A stretch of 30,079 nt of DNA from an uncultured Ruminococcus sp. (GCA_902773035.1 CACYDB010000070.1:1-30079), one strand, 5' to 3'. Positions 21,834 to 28,803 are shown, numbered from the stretch's first letter. Made by a program: numbers and translations. The notes: generated by a model from the sequence alone, not told the origin.

Positions 21834-22395
21834 TTGCTTCACGCTTCTTTTCAATTGAAATCGCAAGCTCGGTCTGCTTGAAAAGAGTTTCAAGCTTTTC
21901 GACAAAGAGCTCCGGCATTTTATATGTATAGATTACTGCCGATACAAACAAGCCTATCTTAACGACTATAAAGGGCTTCCCCCGGTTATCGTGTCTAAGA
22001 GTTAACCTCCACGTGTCTGTCGGGCTGTCTGTTAACGGTTCCAAATACGCACGCTCGACATATAATATTCCTTCCTCAGTCATAAGAGGCTCTAAGATAC
22101 CGCCATTGTAGATGACCGATACACCAAGAGGCTCCGCTTCGGATTCCTCGTCAATATTATCGCGGAAGTCAATCCCGCTCGGAAGTTCCCTGTCAATCAT
22201 TGCGCTTTTCTCCTGAGCTTTATCGTTGATGTCGTACAACTTGCAGAGAGCTTCTGTGTCGAGTAAAGGCATATCATTGTCAAGAAGGTACGCCGCGTCT
22301 CCGTTGGAGAGCCACTGAGCCTCTCGCTCCTCGTCCCAGAAAAGCGCTATGACTTTTGACTCTTTGCATAAGCTTATTATCTTTTTGATTCTCAT
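21799..22395 (-). CDS. Hypothetical early protein between methyltransferase and VRR-NUC
   Basis: A 198-aa protein that I do not recognise as an enzyme. The N-terminus (RIKKIISLCKESKVIALFWD, then EAQWLSNGDAAYLLDN) and the middle DINDKAQEKSAMIDRELPSG recur, as far as I recall, in clostridial prophages in the same place, upstream of VRR-NUC. The C-terminal helix (KMPELFVEKLETLFKQTEL) may be a coiled coil. Its fixed neighbours suggest a shared role with the helicase, methylase and nuclease. Confidence 0.7.
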   Translation of the reverse strand: MRIKKIISLCKESKVIALFWDEEREAQWLSNGDAAYLLDNDMPLLDTEALCKLYDINDKAQEKSAMIDRELPSGIDFRDNIDEESEAEPLGVSVIYNGGILEPLMTEEGILYVERAYLEPLTDSPTDTWRLTLRHDNRGKPFIVVKIGLFVSAVIYTYKMPELFVEKLETLFKQTELAISIEKKREANAAEDPDTERG

Positions 22396-22412
22396 AGGTA
22401 CTCCTTATTACG

Positions 22413-23354
22413 CTAAAAGATTTTCAAATAGTCATTATCAAAGAGCGTCATTTGTTGTGACGCCCGAGTGACTTCCTCGCAGTTCGCTTTCATCTGGGCG
22501 AAATATTCAGGCTTGAGCTCGGCGGCTATAGCTCGCCTGTTCTGCTCCAGTGCGACATACGGTTCAGAGCCTATGCCGCCGAACGCTGAATATACTATGT
22601 CGTTCGGGTTCGTCCATAACTGAATCGCCCGGCGAATAACTTCAAGCTGTAGCGGACAGATATGTTTTTCGTCGCGGTCTGAGCGTGCTATCTTTGCGTT
22701 AAGCACATCAGTCCTCTTTATATCGAACCATACAGGCGAGGCGTATTTCTGCCAGGCTTCAAGGTCGAATATCTGCTCAGGACAGCCGCCTTTTTTCTCT
22801 GCGTCCTCTGCTGACTTATAGTGCTTTATCGGTTCAGGATCGCCGTCGTCCCATTTTTTGAATAAAACGAGGTATTCAGGCATACCTATTCCCGTATAGC
22901 TTGCGTCACGCTGTAGCTGACAGTATAATAACCGCTGCGTTTTTGTTTTCTGCATTTCGAGTACGGGGTCTGTCCAGATTACAATTTCACTGTGATACTG
23001 GAATCCCGCCGCCTCAAAATGACGAATAATGTCACCTCGAAAATCTATCCAACCGCTCGCGCCGTCACGTCCTTTGTATTTCGCAAGTTGTTTACAGTGT
23101 ACCGCACAGAGTCGTCCGCTTTTAAGTACCCGATAAAGCTCGGGAATCAGATAGTCAAACTGTTTGAAAAACTCGTCAGTTGTTTTGCAATTTCCCATAT
23201 CTCGCAAGTCATCGCTGTAAATGTAAAGATTTGCGAACGGCGGGGAAAAAATCTCAAAATGCACTGACTCGGCGGGCATATTCTTTGTTATATCAACACA
23301 ATCGCCGTTGTAGAGGGCGTATCTGTCGGTTATAACAGGATTGTATTTTTCCAT
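22413..23354 (-). CDS. DNA methyltransferase, circularly permuted (beta-like) amino type
   Basis: A 313-aa DNA methylase. Catalytic motif IV, FSPPF (residues 36-40), comes first and the SAM-binding motif I (SAFGGIGSEPYVALE, about 255-270) lies near the C-terminus: the beta-class order. SPPF rather than DPPY leaves N4-cytosine and N6-adenine both possible. Between them are PELYRVLKSGR and GIGMPEYLVLFKKW, typical of this group. No restriction enzyme partner is present, so it is a solitary phage methylase, likely protecting phage DNA. It starts 1 bp after the helicase stop, using AAAGGAG inside the helicase end. Confidence 0.9.
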   Translation of the reverse strand: MEKYNPVITDRYALYNGDCVDITKNMPAESVHFEIFSPPFANLYIYSDDLRDMGNCKTTDEFFKQFDYLIPELYRVLKSGRLCAVHCKQLAKYKGRDGASGWIDFRGDIIRHFEAAGFQYHSEIVIWTDPVLEMQKTKTQRLLYCQLQRDASYTGIGMPEYLVLFKKWDDGDPEPIKHYKSAEDAEKKGGCPEQIFDLEAWQKYASPVWFDIKRTDVLNAKIARSDRDEKHICPLQLEVIRRAIQLWTNPNDIVYSAFGGIGSEPYVALEQNRRAIAAELKPEYFAQMKANCEEVTRASQQMTLFDNDYLKIF

Positions 23355-23355
23355 A

Positions 23356-24732
23356 TTAAGCTCCTTTCAGCCAATTCGGCATATTATAGCTCTTTTCGCT
23401 GAGATCAAGATGATATGTATTGAGTTTTGCAGTTTGGAACTCTCTGACTGCGTCAGCCATACTATGTTGCATTTGTTCTTTCATTGAAGCTTTTCGGTTT
23501 ATAGCGTCAAGTATATTCTTTTCAGTGTCGCCTAAAACTCGCCAAATATTGACCTCGTGTTTTTGTCCAAAACGATAAAAGCGTCTTACTGCCTGATAAT
23601 AGTTTTCAAAACTGTAGTCCATACCACAAAAAAGCGAATTGTGACAGTTTTGGAAATTCAAACCGTAGCCAAAGATAGAAGGCTTGCTTATCAGCACCCT
23701 TATATTTCCGGCTACAAATCCCATAGCTGCCGACTCTTTTTTCTCTGCTTTGTCGCTGCCGCGGATCTCGACGGCGTCAGGTATAAGCTTTCTGAGCTTG
23801 TCCGCTTCGTCGTTCATTCCGCACCATACGACATATTGATTGTTCTTGTCGTTTGCATACTCGGCGGTTTTCTGACAGCGAGCCTCGAGAGTACGGCGGC
23901 GCTCCTTGTGATAGCCTGTCGCTGAGGTGTCAACCTTGCGAGCGATATCTGTAAACGCTGTCAGCGCTGTGGAACTGTTGACTATTACGTCGTTCTCGTG
24001 AAGCTCAGGCAGGATATAACCGTCGTCCGAGTAGCCTATGTCAGACGGCTTGCTGATACATACAGCCCACGAGCTTACCCACTGCCAGAAGTCCCGCTCC
24101 GCGTGCTTTTTGAGGCGGTACTTTCCGCTTTGAGTCTGGTCGGCTATGAACCAGATTGAAAGAGCTTCATTTGACCGCATTATTCCGAGAAATTCAGCGT
24201 GATTCAGTAACTCCATTAAATCGTTCGGCGCGGGAGTCGCCGTGCAAGCGAGCCTGTACTCGCAATCCTTGAACTTCTCAATAATCAGTCGCTTTGTTTT
24301 CCCCATATAGCTTTTGAGGATTGAGCTCTCGTCCAGTACAACCGCGCCGAAAGTGTTTGTATCGAACTTGTCGAGCTTTTCATAATTGGTGATATTTATG
24401 CCGTTCTTGACGTCGGCTTGATTTTCGCAGATATTGACATCAATGCCGAACTTTATTCCCTCGGCTCTGGTCTGAGCCGCTACAGTGAGCGGCGAGAGAA
24501 TAACAACGGGCTTGTGAGTCGCTTTGTGAATTTCATCAGCCCATACGAGCTGTTGCAGGGTCTTTCCGAGTCCGCAGTCCTCAAACAGCGCCGCTTTGCC
24601 TCGGGCGAGTGACCAGGATATACAATGCCGCTGCCAGTCAAAAGCGTTCGGGTTGAGCGTGCGCTCGTCAACATCGATTCCCGTCGGCATTGTTCGTACT
24701 TGCTTGTTTTTCAGAAAACTCTCATAATTCAT
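23356..24732 (-). CDS. SNF2/DEAD-like helicase (superfamily 2)
   Basis: A 458-aa SF2 ATPase: Walker A EDCGLGKTLQ (51-60), motif II LDESS (134-138), motif III TATPAPND (165-172), and C-terminal motif VI QAVRRFYRFGQ, with YGLNFQNCHN as motif V. DESS in place of DEAH is seen in phage members of this family. It may remodel or unwind DNA during replication, as the phage has no DnaB-like helicase. It overlaps the previous gene by 4 bp and is followed by the methyltransferase, a fixed pair in many clostridial phages. Confidence 0.9.
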   Translation of the reverse strand: MNYESFLKNKQVRTMPTGIDVDERTLNPNAFDWQRHCISWSLARGKAALFEDCGLGKTLQQLVWADEIHKATHKPVVILSPLTVAAQTRAEGIKFGIDVNICENQADVKNGINITNYEKLDKFDTNTFGAVVLDESSILKSYMGKTKRLIIEKFKDCEYRLACTATPAPNDLMELLNHAEFLGIMRSNEALSIWFIADQTQSGKYRLKKHAERDFWQWVSSWAVCISKPSDIGYSDDGYILPELHENDVIVNSSTALTAFTDIARKVDTSATGYHKERRRTLEARCQKTAEYANDKNNQYVVWCGMNDEADKLRKLIPDAVEIRGSDKAEKKESAAMGFVAGNIRVLISKPSIFGYGLNFQNCHNSLFCGMDYSFENYYQAVRRFYRFGQKHEVNIWRVLGDTEKNILDAINRKASMKEQMQHSMADAVREFQTAKLNTYHLDLSEKSYNMPNWLKGA

Positions 24733-25046
24733 TCTGATCGCTCCTCGAGCTTGAGCTGTTCGGCTTTTTCTGTTTTTTTCCTGAGTTCATCTCTGAAAGC
24801 CATAGCCTGAATATAGCCGTCGCTATGCTGATTGTCGTCAATGTGTATAAATGCCGCCGAAACCTCATAGGGCGTTTCGCCTTTATACATTACAATTCCG
24901 TAGGGCTCCCATGCACCTTTTTTTACGGGACTCGGTTTGTGTACTATTGCCGAAACAAACTCGCCTCGCCACGCTGACTTGCCCGGCTCTCTGACGATTA
25001 CACGGAGCTTATCCTGGCAAGCTTGCATTAATTCTCTTGTGGTCAT
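24729..25046 (-). CDS. Hypothetical early protein
   Basis: A 105-aa protein, not recognised. It is predicted helix-strand mixed: TTRELMQACQDKLRVIVRE, then strands (AWEPYGIVMYKGETPYEV, AAFIHIDDNQHSDGYI) and a charged C-terminal helix. It overlaps the upstream stop and the helicase start by 4 bp each (ATGA), so it belongs with the helicase-methylase group. Confidence 0.65.
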   Translation of the reverse strand: MTTRELMQACQDKLRVIVREPGKSAWRGEFVSAIVHKPSPVKKGAWEPYGIVMYKGETPYEVSAAFIHIDDNQHSDGYIQAMAFRDELRKKTEKAEQLKLEERSE

Positions 25047-25297
25047 ATTGGAGCCTCGCTTTCAAGTATCTGCTTTATACGCTTTACATTTCTCCGCGTT
25101 TTGCCCAACTTTTGAAAGTTCGCAATAAAACACGCCATCTGTTCTGCGTCAAAGGTCTTAATAACCTCAAGACATGTAAGCTTATTAGCCTTGACAACTG
25201 CCTTTTTATTGGTTATAATTAAAGTACGATATTTTCTTGAACTCCGCTGCTCGCGTGTATTAACGTGACAGCGGATTTTCTTTTTTTCTGCGCTCAT
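25043..25297 (-). CDS. Hypothetical basic early protein
   Basis: An 84-aa, strongly basic protein (KKKIRCHVNTREQRSSRKYR, KTRRNVKRIKQI) with a central helix (EVIKTFDAEQMACFIANF). It could contact nucleic acid, but no motif supports this. It is ATGA-coupled to the downstream gene. Confidence 0.6.
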   Translation of the reverse strand: MSAEKKKIRCHVNTREQRSSRKYRTLIITNKKAVVKANKLTCLEVIKTFDAEQMACFIANFQKLGKTRRNVKRIKQILESEAPI

Positions 25298-25305
25298 TTT
25301 CTAGC

Positions 25306-25575
25306 CTACCTTTCTCGGATTGTAAATTCGCGGATATTTGAGTCCGGGCGAAGAGTTGTTTCTTCAATTTCAAAATGTAAGGCTGTGACTCGCTTATCGC
25401 GCGGATTGAGCAGGAATCGGTATACGGCTTGAAGCACAAACGCGTCCGAATATGACGTGTTATTTTTTATGACAATCTTGCTGATAACTCGGTTGTCAGA
25501 AACAAATCTATAAGCACATACCCAGATTATGATTACAACGGCAATTATCGCCAGAAACAAGAAAAAGTTATTCAC
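25306..25575 (-). CDS. Membrane-anchored hypothetical protein
   Basis: An 89-aa protein with one N-terminal membrane anchor (about residues 3-22, FFLFLAIIAVVIIIWVCAY) followed by a soluble, mixed-charge domain of about 65 residues (ISKIVIKNNT, ALHFEIEE). It overlaps the preceding two-TM gene by 4 bp. Function unknown; the placement suggests a small early membrane pair. Confidence 0.6.
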   Translation of the reverse strand: MNNFFLFLAIIAVVIIIWVCAYRFVSDNRVISKIVIKNNTSYSDAFVLQAVYRFLLNPRDKRVTALHFEIEETTLRPDSNIREFTIRER

Positions 25576-25829
25576 CGTCCATCCCTCCGATTTATTTCGC
25601 GTTTAAGTAAAACGATAATATAGAACATAACCGCCACCGTGAAGAACGCTATTGACATCATTATCGACGGTATATCTGAAACGCTGATATGTCCGCGCTC
25701 AGAGGCTCCGATCAGCCCGTAGCCGTACAGTACGCCGATAATAGCCGCAGCCCACGGAAATAGTTTAAAATAGCATTCCTTGACACGTTCCCAAATAGCG
25801 AGAACATAAAGCAGAATGTTTTCAATCAT
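25572..25829 (-). CDS. Two-pass membrane hypothetical protein
   Basis: An 85-aa protein with membrane segments at about residues 25-42 (WAAAIIGVLYGYGLIG) and 55-75 (IMMSIAFFTVAVMFYIIVLL) and a basic tail (KREINRRDGR), so the C-terminus is probably inside. It overlaps both neighbours (8 bp and 4 bp). No family is recognised. Confidence 0.6.
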   Translation of the reverse strand: MIENILLYVLAIWERVKECYFKLFPWAAAIIGVLYGYGLIGASERGHISVSDIPSIMMSIAFFTVAVMFYIIVLLKREINRRDGR

Positions 25830-26025
25830 TTTTTATCAGTCCTTTCTCTTTTAATCTTTGAATTTCTGTTTCATATCTAGACTTTGATTTGTAAAACGGA
25901 CAGCTCTTGTCTTTCCTGTACCAGAAGTCATTATTCCTGAGGCACTGACACGCTCCCGATTCATTCGCGAAACAGTCACGCTTATCACAGCTCGGCTTTA
26001 TAGCTGTAGAGGGTTTACGCCCCAT
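25822..26025 (-). CDS. Cys-rich hypothetical early protein
   Basis: A 67-aa protein with the cluster CDKRDCFANESGACQC and a later KSCPFYKS: a likely zinc site with C-x4-C-x7-C-x-C spacing. The start at 26025 has AGAGGTG 5-6 nt upstream and overlaps the previous stop by 11 bp; the 18 extra codons upstream are a shadow of that gene. The C-terminus is helical and charged. Confidence 0.6.
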   Translation of the reverse strand: MGRKPSTAIKPSCDKRDCFANESGACQCLRNNDFWYRKDKSCPFYKSKSRYETEIQRLKEKGLIKND

Positions 26026-26293
26026 TGTGTTCACCTCTCGGAGCAGAGGCTTGAGCTGCTGTTGTAATAAGTTCATCAAACGGAATATGAATGACTTTAC
26101 TCATATTTAAAAGGTCATCGAGCGTTATTTCTCCCGGCTTATGCTTGATCCGTTTATTGCCGGTGCCGTAAGATGAAAAAGCTCGAGCTTTTAATTCATG
26201 CTCCGATACATCCTTTCTGATCGCCGCCGCAAGAATCGCGTTTATAAAGTTGAATTTGATAGCTTCAGTCTGTGTGCGTCTTACCTTTGGCAT
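26015..26293 (-). CDS. Small protein, divergent XRE-like fold possible
   Basis: A 92-aa early protein. The C-terminal half (ITLDDLLNMSKVIHIPFDELI) resembles helices 4-5 of XRE domains, where LLKLAKALNIPLDELI-type text is common. The first part (FINAILAAAIRKDVSEHELKARAF) could supply helices 1-3, though a clear recognition helix is lacking. AAAGGAGG lies 7-8 nt upstream. It may be a second DNA-binding regulator. Confidence 0.5.
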   Translation of the reverse strand: MPKVRRTQTEAIKFNFINAILAAAIRKDVSEHELKARAFSSYGTGNKRIKHKPGEITLDDLLNMSKVIHIPFDELITTAAQASAPRGEHNGA

Positions 26294-26326
26294 AGCTCCA
26301 CCTCCTTTACGGTTTATAAAATATTT

Positions 26327-26545
26327 CTAAATCTCAACCGCTATATATGTGATTGATTTACCAGGTCTCTTCCGTCTAAGCCTAATTAATTCCCGACGCA
26401 CATCTTTTATTCTGTGATAAAGTTTCGCGTCTTTTATGCTGCCGAATTCATCAAATCCAAATGTATCTCCTAAATAAAACGTTGTGGTAGGTTCGCTTTC
26501 ACCTTTATACGTAACCGACCTTTGAATTACATACATAAACTTCAC
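26327..26545 (-). CDS. Hypothetical small early protein
   Basis: A 72-aa protein starting MKFMYVIQRSVTYKGE, with a beta-like first half and a basic helical second half (RIKDVRRELIRLRRKRPG). AAGGGTG lies 6-7 nt before the ATG. Not recognised. It follows the 24-aa membrane peptide by 26 bp. Confidence 0.55.
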   Translation of the reverse strand: MKFMYVIQRSVTYKGESEPTTTFYLGDTFGFDEFGSIKDAKLYHRIKDVRRELIRLRRKRPGKSITYIAVEI

Positions 26546-26571
26546 CCTTTCTCAAAAAATATGTTTCTTGG

Positions 26572-26646
26572 CTATTTCCGCCTTGAAATGAATGAAACTG
26601 CTATAATTGTGAAACATATCATAGCTGTAATAATAACCCCTTCCAT
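26572..26646 (-). CDS. 24-aa single-pass membrane peptide
   Basis: A very short ORF with a near-ideal AAGGAGG 7 nt before its ATG. The product is M-E-G followed by a hydrophobic stretch of about 17 residues (VIITAMICFTIIAVSF) and the basic end ISRRK, a one-pass membrane peptide with its C-terminus probably inside. It fills most of the 137-bp gap after the Cro-like gene, which otherwise would be empty. It would be among the first products of lytic transcription. Confidence 0.6.
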   Translation of the reverse strand: MEGVIITAMICFTIIAVSFISRRK

Positions 26647-26682
26647 AATCTCGCCTCCTTGTGTCGTCTTTTGTAAAATACA

Positions 26683-26874
26683 TCAGTCAGCAAAAATTCG
26701 CGGGTCAACTTTGAGTGCATTACAAATACTGAGGAACTCTTCCGCTGTAATTTTGCGTGTTAATTTTAGAATGCGCGAAATACTATCTGCGGACATTCCT
26801 GTTTCTTTGCAAAGAAAGGCTTGTTTAATTCCCTTCTCCTCAATATACTTTTTAAGCTTTTCGTTTACTCCCAT
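26683..26874 (-). CDS. Cro-like XRE repressor
   Basis: A helix-turn-helix protein of 63-65 aa and the first gene of the leftward operon. The XRE fold covers nearly all of it: MGVNEKLKKYIEEKGIKQA (helix 1), FLCKETGMSADSISRIL (helices 2-3, recognition helix SADSISRIL) and LSICNALKVDPRIF. Three ATGs occur in a row (26880, 26877, 26874). AAGGAG is 2, 5 and 8 nt from them, so the second or third is favoured. Being so small and opposite the repressor, it probably competes for the same operators. Confidence 0.8.
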   Translation of the reverse strand: MGVNEKLKKYIEEKGIKQAFLCKETGMSADSISRILKLTRKITAEEFLSICNALKVDPRIFAD

Positions 26875-26889
26875 CATCATCTCTCCTTC

Positions 26890-26996
26890 CTACATTTTGT
26901 AGACTTCTCGTATATTATAATCTGCATTTTGCAGAATGTCAATACTTTTTTTCGAAAAAAATCTACATTTTACAGAAATAACTCTTGACAATGTAG
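26890..26996. promoter_or_regulatory. Four phased 13-bp operators
   Basis: CTACATTTTGTAG (26890-26902) and CTGCATTTTGCAG (26922-26934) are perfect 5-3-5 palindromes. CTACATTTTACAG (26963-26975) and the inverse-oriented CTTGACAATGTAG (26984-26996) are imperfect. Centres are 32, 41 and 21 bp apart, close to 3, 4 and 2 helical turns. The second lies between -35 and -10 of the leftward promoter, the first just downstream of its start, and the fourth over the -35 of the rightward one. Confidence 0.85.
26914..26942 (-). promoter_or_regulatory. Leftward lytic promoter
   Basis: Minus-strand TTGACA (26942-26937), 17-nt spacer, TATAAT (26919-26914): a perfect consensus sigma-A-type promoter, with a predicted start near 26907. 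Operators sit in the spacer and immediately after the start, so a bound repressor should block it. Confidence 0.9.
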
Positions 26997-27013
26997 AATT
27001 ATATATTTATAAT
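26985..27013 (+). promoter_or_regulatory. Rightward repressor-operon promoter
   Basis: TTGACA (26985-26990), 17-nt spacer, TATAAT (27008-27013): again a perfect consensus, with a start near 27020 and a leader of about 32 nt. The weakest operator overlaps its -35, which fits self-limitation of the repressor. Confidence 0.9.
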
Positions 27014-27051
27014 AAAAACATATACAAAACAGCTAAAGAGAGGGGAATTAG

Positions 27052-27399
27052 ATGTCTAGGGAACATATAGCCAAGGTGTTGAAGAATTTAAGACTTAAAA
27101 ACAATTTAACGGCACAACAAGTCGGGAAAATGATTGGCAAGTCAGGAAAAACAGTATCAGCTTGGGAAAACAATCACGGTCAACCTGACGCAGAAATATT
27201 AATCAAATTATGTGATATCTATAATGTTGACGACATACTAAGAGAATTTAGAGAGGATACTCGTCCGTCATTAGTATTAAATGAGCATGAACGGCAACTA
27301 ATTATTTCGTATCGTAAACAACCTTCTATGCAAGACGCAGTTGACCGATTACTCGGAATGACTGATGAATCAAAAAAAGTAAACAAAAAACGCGCCTAG
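27052..27399 (+). CDS. CI-like XRE repressor without protease domain
   Basis: A 115-aa protein with an N-terminal XRE helix-turn-helix: EHIAKVLKNLRLKNNLTAQQ, VGKMIGKSGKTVSAWENNHG (helices 2-3) and AEILIKLCDIYNVDDIL. The remaining 45 residues (LNEHERQLIISYRKQPSMQDAVDRLLGM) look like a dimerisation tail common in Firmicutes phage repressors. There is no S24/LexA-like peptidase domain. AGAGAGGGG lies upstream of the ATG. It is the first gene of the plus-strand operon and should keep the leftward promoter off in the lysogen. Confidence 0.88.
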   Translation: MSREHIAKVLKNLRLKNNLTAQQVGKMIGKSGKTVSAWENNHGQPDAEILIKLCDIYNVDDILREFREDTRPSLVLNEHERQLIISYRKQPSMQDAVDRLLGMTDESKKVNKKRA

Positions 27400-27411
27400 A
27401 TATAGACGCGT
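27380..27411 (-). terminator. Minus-oriented hairpin at the repressor 3' end
   Basis: ACGCG (27390-27394) pairs with CGCGT (27407-27411), then CTA/TAG inside. The one C/A mismatch on the plus strand becomes a G-U pair on the minus strand, giving a continuous 9-bp stem there, followed by six T residues. The plus strand has no T tract after it. The repressor stop codon lies within it. Confidence 0.55.
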
Positions 27412-27459
27412 CGGAAAAATAATAATACTTGAATGATTAATTTGAAAGGAGTTCTAATA

Positions 27460-27708
27460 ATGAAATGTTCAAAGTGCGGAAGTGAAAATGTTACAGTTCA
27501 GGTTGTAAATGAGGTGGAGTTAAAAAAAGCTCATCACGGAGTAATATGGTGGCTTTTTTGGGGTTGGTATTGGGTTCCTATTAAATGGTTATTTCTTACG
27601 TTGCCAGCTTTAATCGTAAAGATATTTGGACATAAGAAACAAAAGGTTGTTAACAAAACAGCAAGTAAGGCAATTTGCCAAAATTGCGGTAATACTTGGA
27701 ATGTTTAA
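27460..27708 (+). CDS. Zinc-ribbon / membrane-hairpin protein
   Basis: An 82-aa protein. It begins MKCSKCGSENV and ends ICQNCGNTW, so two C-x2-C pairs at opposite ends could together form one zinc ribbon. Between them is a Trp-rich hydrophobic segment (VIWWLFWGWYWVPIKWLFLT then LPALIVKIFG). AAAGGAGT lies 6 nt before the ATG, which decides the start against the 9-codon longer frame. It is co-directional with the repressor and 60 bp downstream, so probably expressed in the lysogen. I recall similar small proteins in Firmicutes prophages, with no known function. Confidence 0.75.
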   Translation: MKCSKCGSENVTVQVVNEVELKKAHHGVIWWLFWGWYWVPIKWLFLTLPALIVKIFGHKKQKVVNKTASKAICQNCGNTWNV

Positions 27709-27720
27709 TTGAGGATTTAT

Positions 27721-28662
27721 ATGTCACAACAGTATACAAGAGAAAAGAAGGGAAGTAGTCTAATTGATTTCCCCGAAAGTTATGTTGTTATAGATCTTGA
27801 AACAACAGGACTTAATGCTAACTTTGATGATATCATTGAGGCGGCAGCCTTAAAGATATGTAACGGAGAAGTAACCGACACGTATCAGTCATTTATTAAT
27901 CCCGGCTATGCGATTCCTGATTTTATAACCGAGTTAACAGGCATATCTGACGATATGGTAAAAGACGCTCCACTCATTAATGTGGTTCTGCCTCAGTTTA
28001 TGAATTTTTTGGGAGATAGTATTATCGTCGGGCATAATGTGAATTTTGATATAAATTTCATATATGATAATCTTGAAAAAATTAATTGTCCGGCAATTCA
28101 AAATGATTTTATTGATACGCTGAGATTGTGTCGAAAACTGTATAAACAAATGTCCCATCATAGATTAAGTGATATGGTTGAAGCTTTGCAAATACCTGTC
28201 GATACAATGCACCGCTCTTTATCAGACTGTTATAGTTGCTTAAGCGTTTTCAAAAATTGCTATAATGAAGCAATAAGACAATATGGCTCAGTTCAAGAAT
28301 TTCAGAAATCTTTTAAACCTCATTCAAATAGGCGAAACGGAATTGATATTTCTTCAATTGTCGCAGAAACTGAAAATTTCGACGAAACACATCCTTTGTA
28401 TAATAAAGAATGTGTTTTCACAGGAACATTAGACCGAATGAAGCGTGCAGTTGCTATGCAGTATGTTGTTAATTTTGGAGGTTTAATCGGGAAGAGCGTT
28501 ACAAAAAGAACCAACTATTTGATTCTTGGGAACAATGATATGTGCAAGTCTATTAAAGACGGTAAAAGTACAAAACACAAAAAAGCTGAAGATCTTAAGC
28601 TCAAAGGACAGGATATTGAAATAATTTCAGAACAGACCTTTTATGATATGCTTGAAATGTAA
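27721..28662 (+). CDS. DEDDh 3'-5' exonuclease with C-terminal BRCT domain
   Basis: A 313-aa DnaQ/epsilon-like exonuclease. Exo I is VIDLETTG (D25, E27), Exo II GHNVNFDINFI, and Exo III HRSLSDCYSC: the full DEDDh set is present, so it should be active. A linker of about 40 residues is followed by a BRCT domain (ECVFTGTL, VVNFGGLIGKSVTKRTNYLILGN). GAGG lies 6 nt before the ATG at 27721; a TTG at 27709 is unlikely. It starts 12 bp after the zinc-ribbon gene and shares its transcript with the repressor. Epsilon-BRCT proteins are usual in Firmicutes; being in a repressor operon suggests a lysogenic-state role such as defence or repair (inference). Confidence 0.9.
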   Translation: MSQQYTREKKGSSLIDFPESYVVIDLETTGLNANFDDIIEAAALKICNGEVTDTYQSFINPGYAIPDFITELTGISDDMVKDAPLINVVLPQFMNFLGDSIIVGHNVNFDINFIYDNLEKINCPAIQNDFIDTLRLCRKLYKQMSHHRLSDMVEALQIPVDTMHRSLSDCYSCLSVFKNCYNEAIRQYGSVQEFQKSFKPHSNRRNGIDISSIVAETENFDETHPLYNKECVFTGTLDRMKRAVAMQYVVNFGGLIGKSVTKRTNYLILGNNDMCKSIKDGKSTKHKKAEDLKLKGQDIEIISEQTFYDMLEM

Positions 28663-28664
28663 AT

Positions 28665-28702
28665 AAAAAACGCCCGTCAGTGCGGGAACACTAACGGACG
28701 TT
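28665..28702 (-). terminator. Minus-oriented terminator after the exonuclease gene
   Basis: AACGCCCGTCAGTG (28669-28682) faces CACTAACGGACGTT (28689-28702). On the plus strand two C/A mismatches interrupt it; on the minus strand both become G-U, giving a full 14-bp stem with a 6-nt loop followed by TTTTTT. By both criteria it works on leftward transcripts. Confidence 0.7.
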
Positions 28703-28803
28703 CTGGATAGATAGCGGAGCGAACTCAACTAAATAACCATAGCAATAGTATTATAGTCGATTTTTGCCCCGCTGTCAATTGTTATTTGATAAGGGGTGTT
28801 TTT

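Noticed and set aside
22413..24732. Complete restriction-modification or DISARM-like defence system
   Set aside because: Helicase and methylase are present, but no restriction subunit or other DISARM component is seen, and the genes sit in a lytic early operon.
26522..26902. Plus-strand 126-aa ORF
   Set aside because: It runs antisense to the Cro-like gene and the membrane peptide and crosses the operator region; no ribosome binding site.
27934..28514. Minus-strand ORFs at 27934-28161 and 28320-28514
   Set aside because: They are antisense to the exonuclease-BRCT gene, which has all its catalytic motifs.
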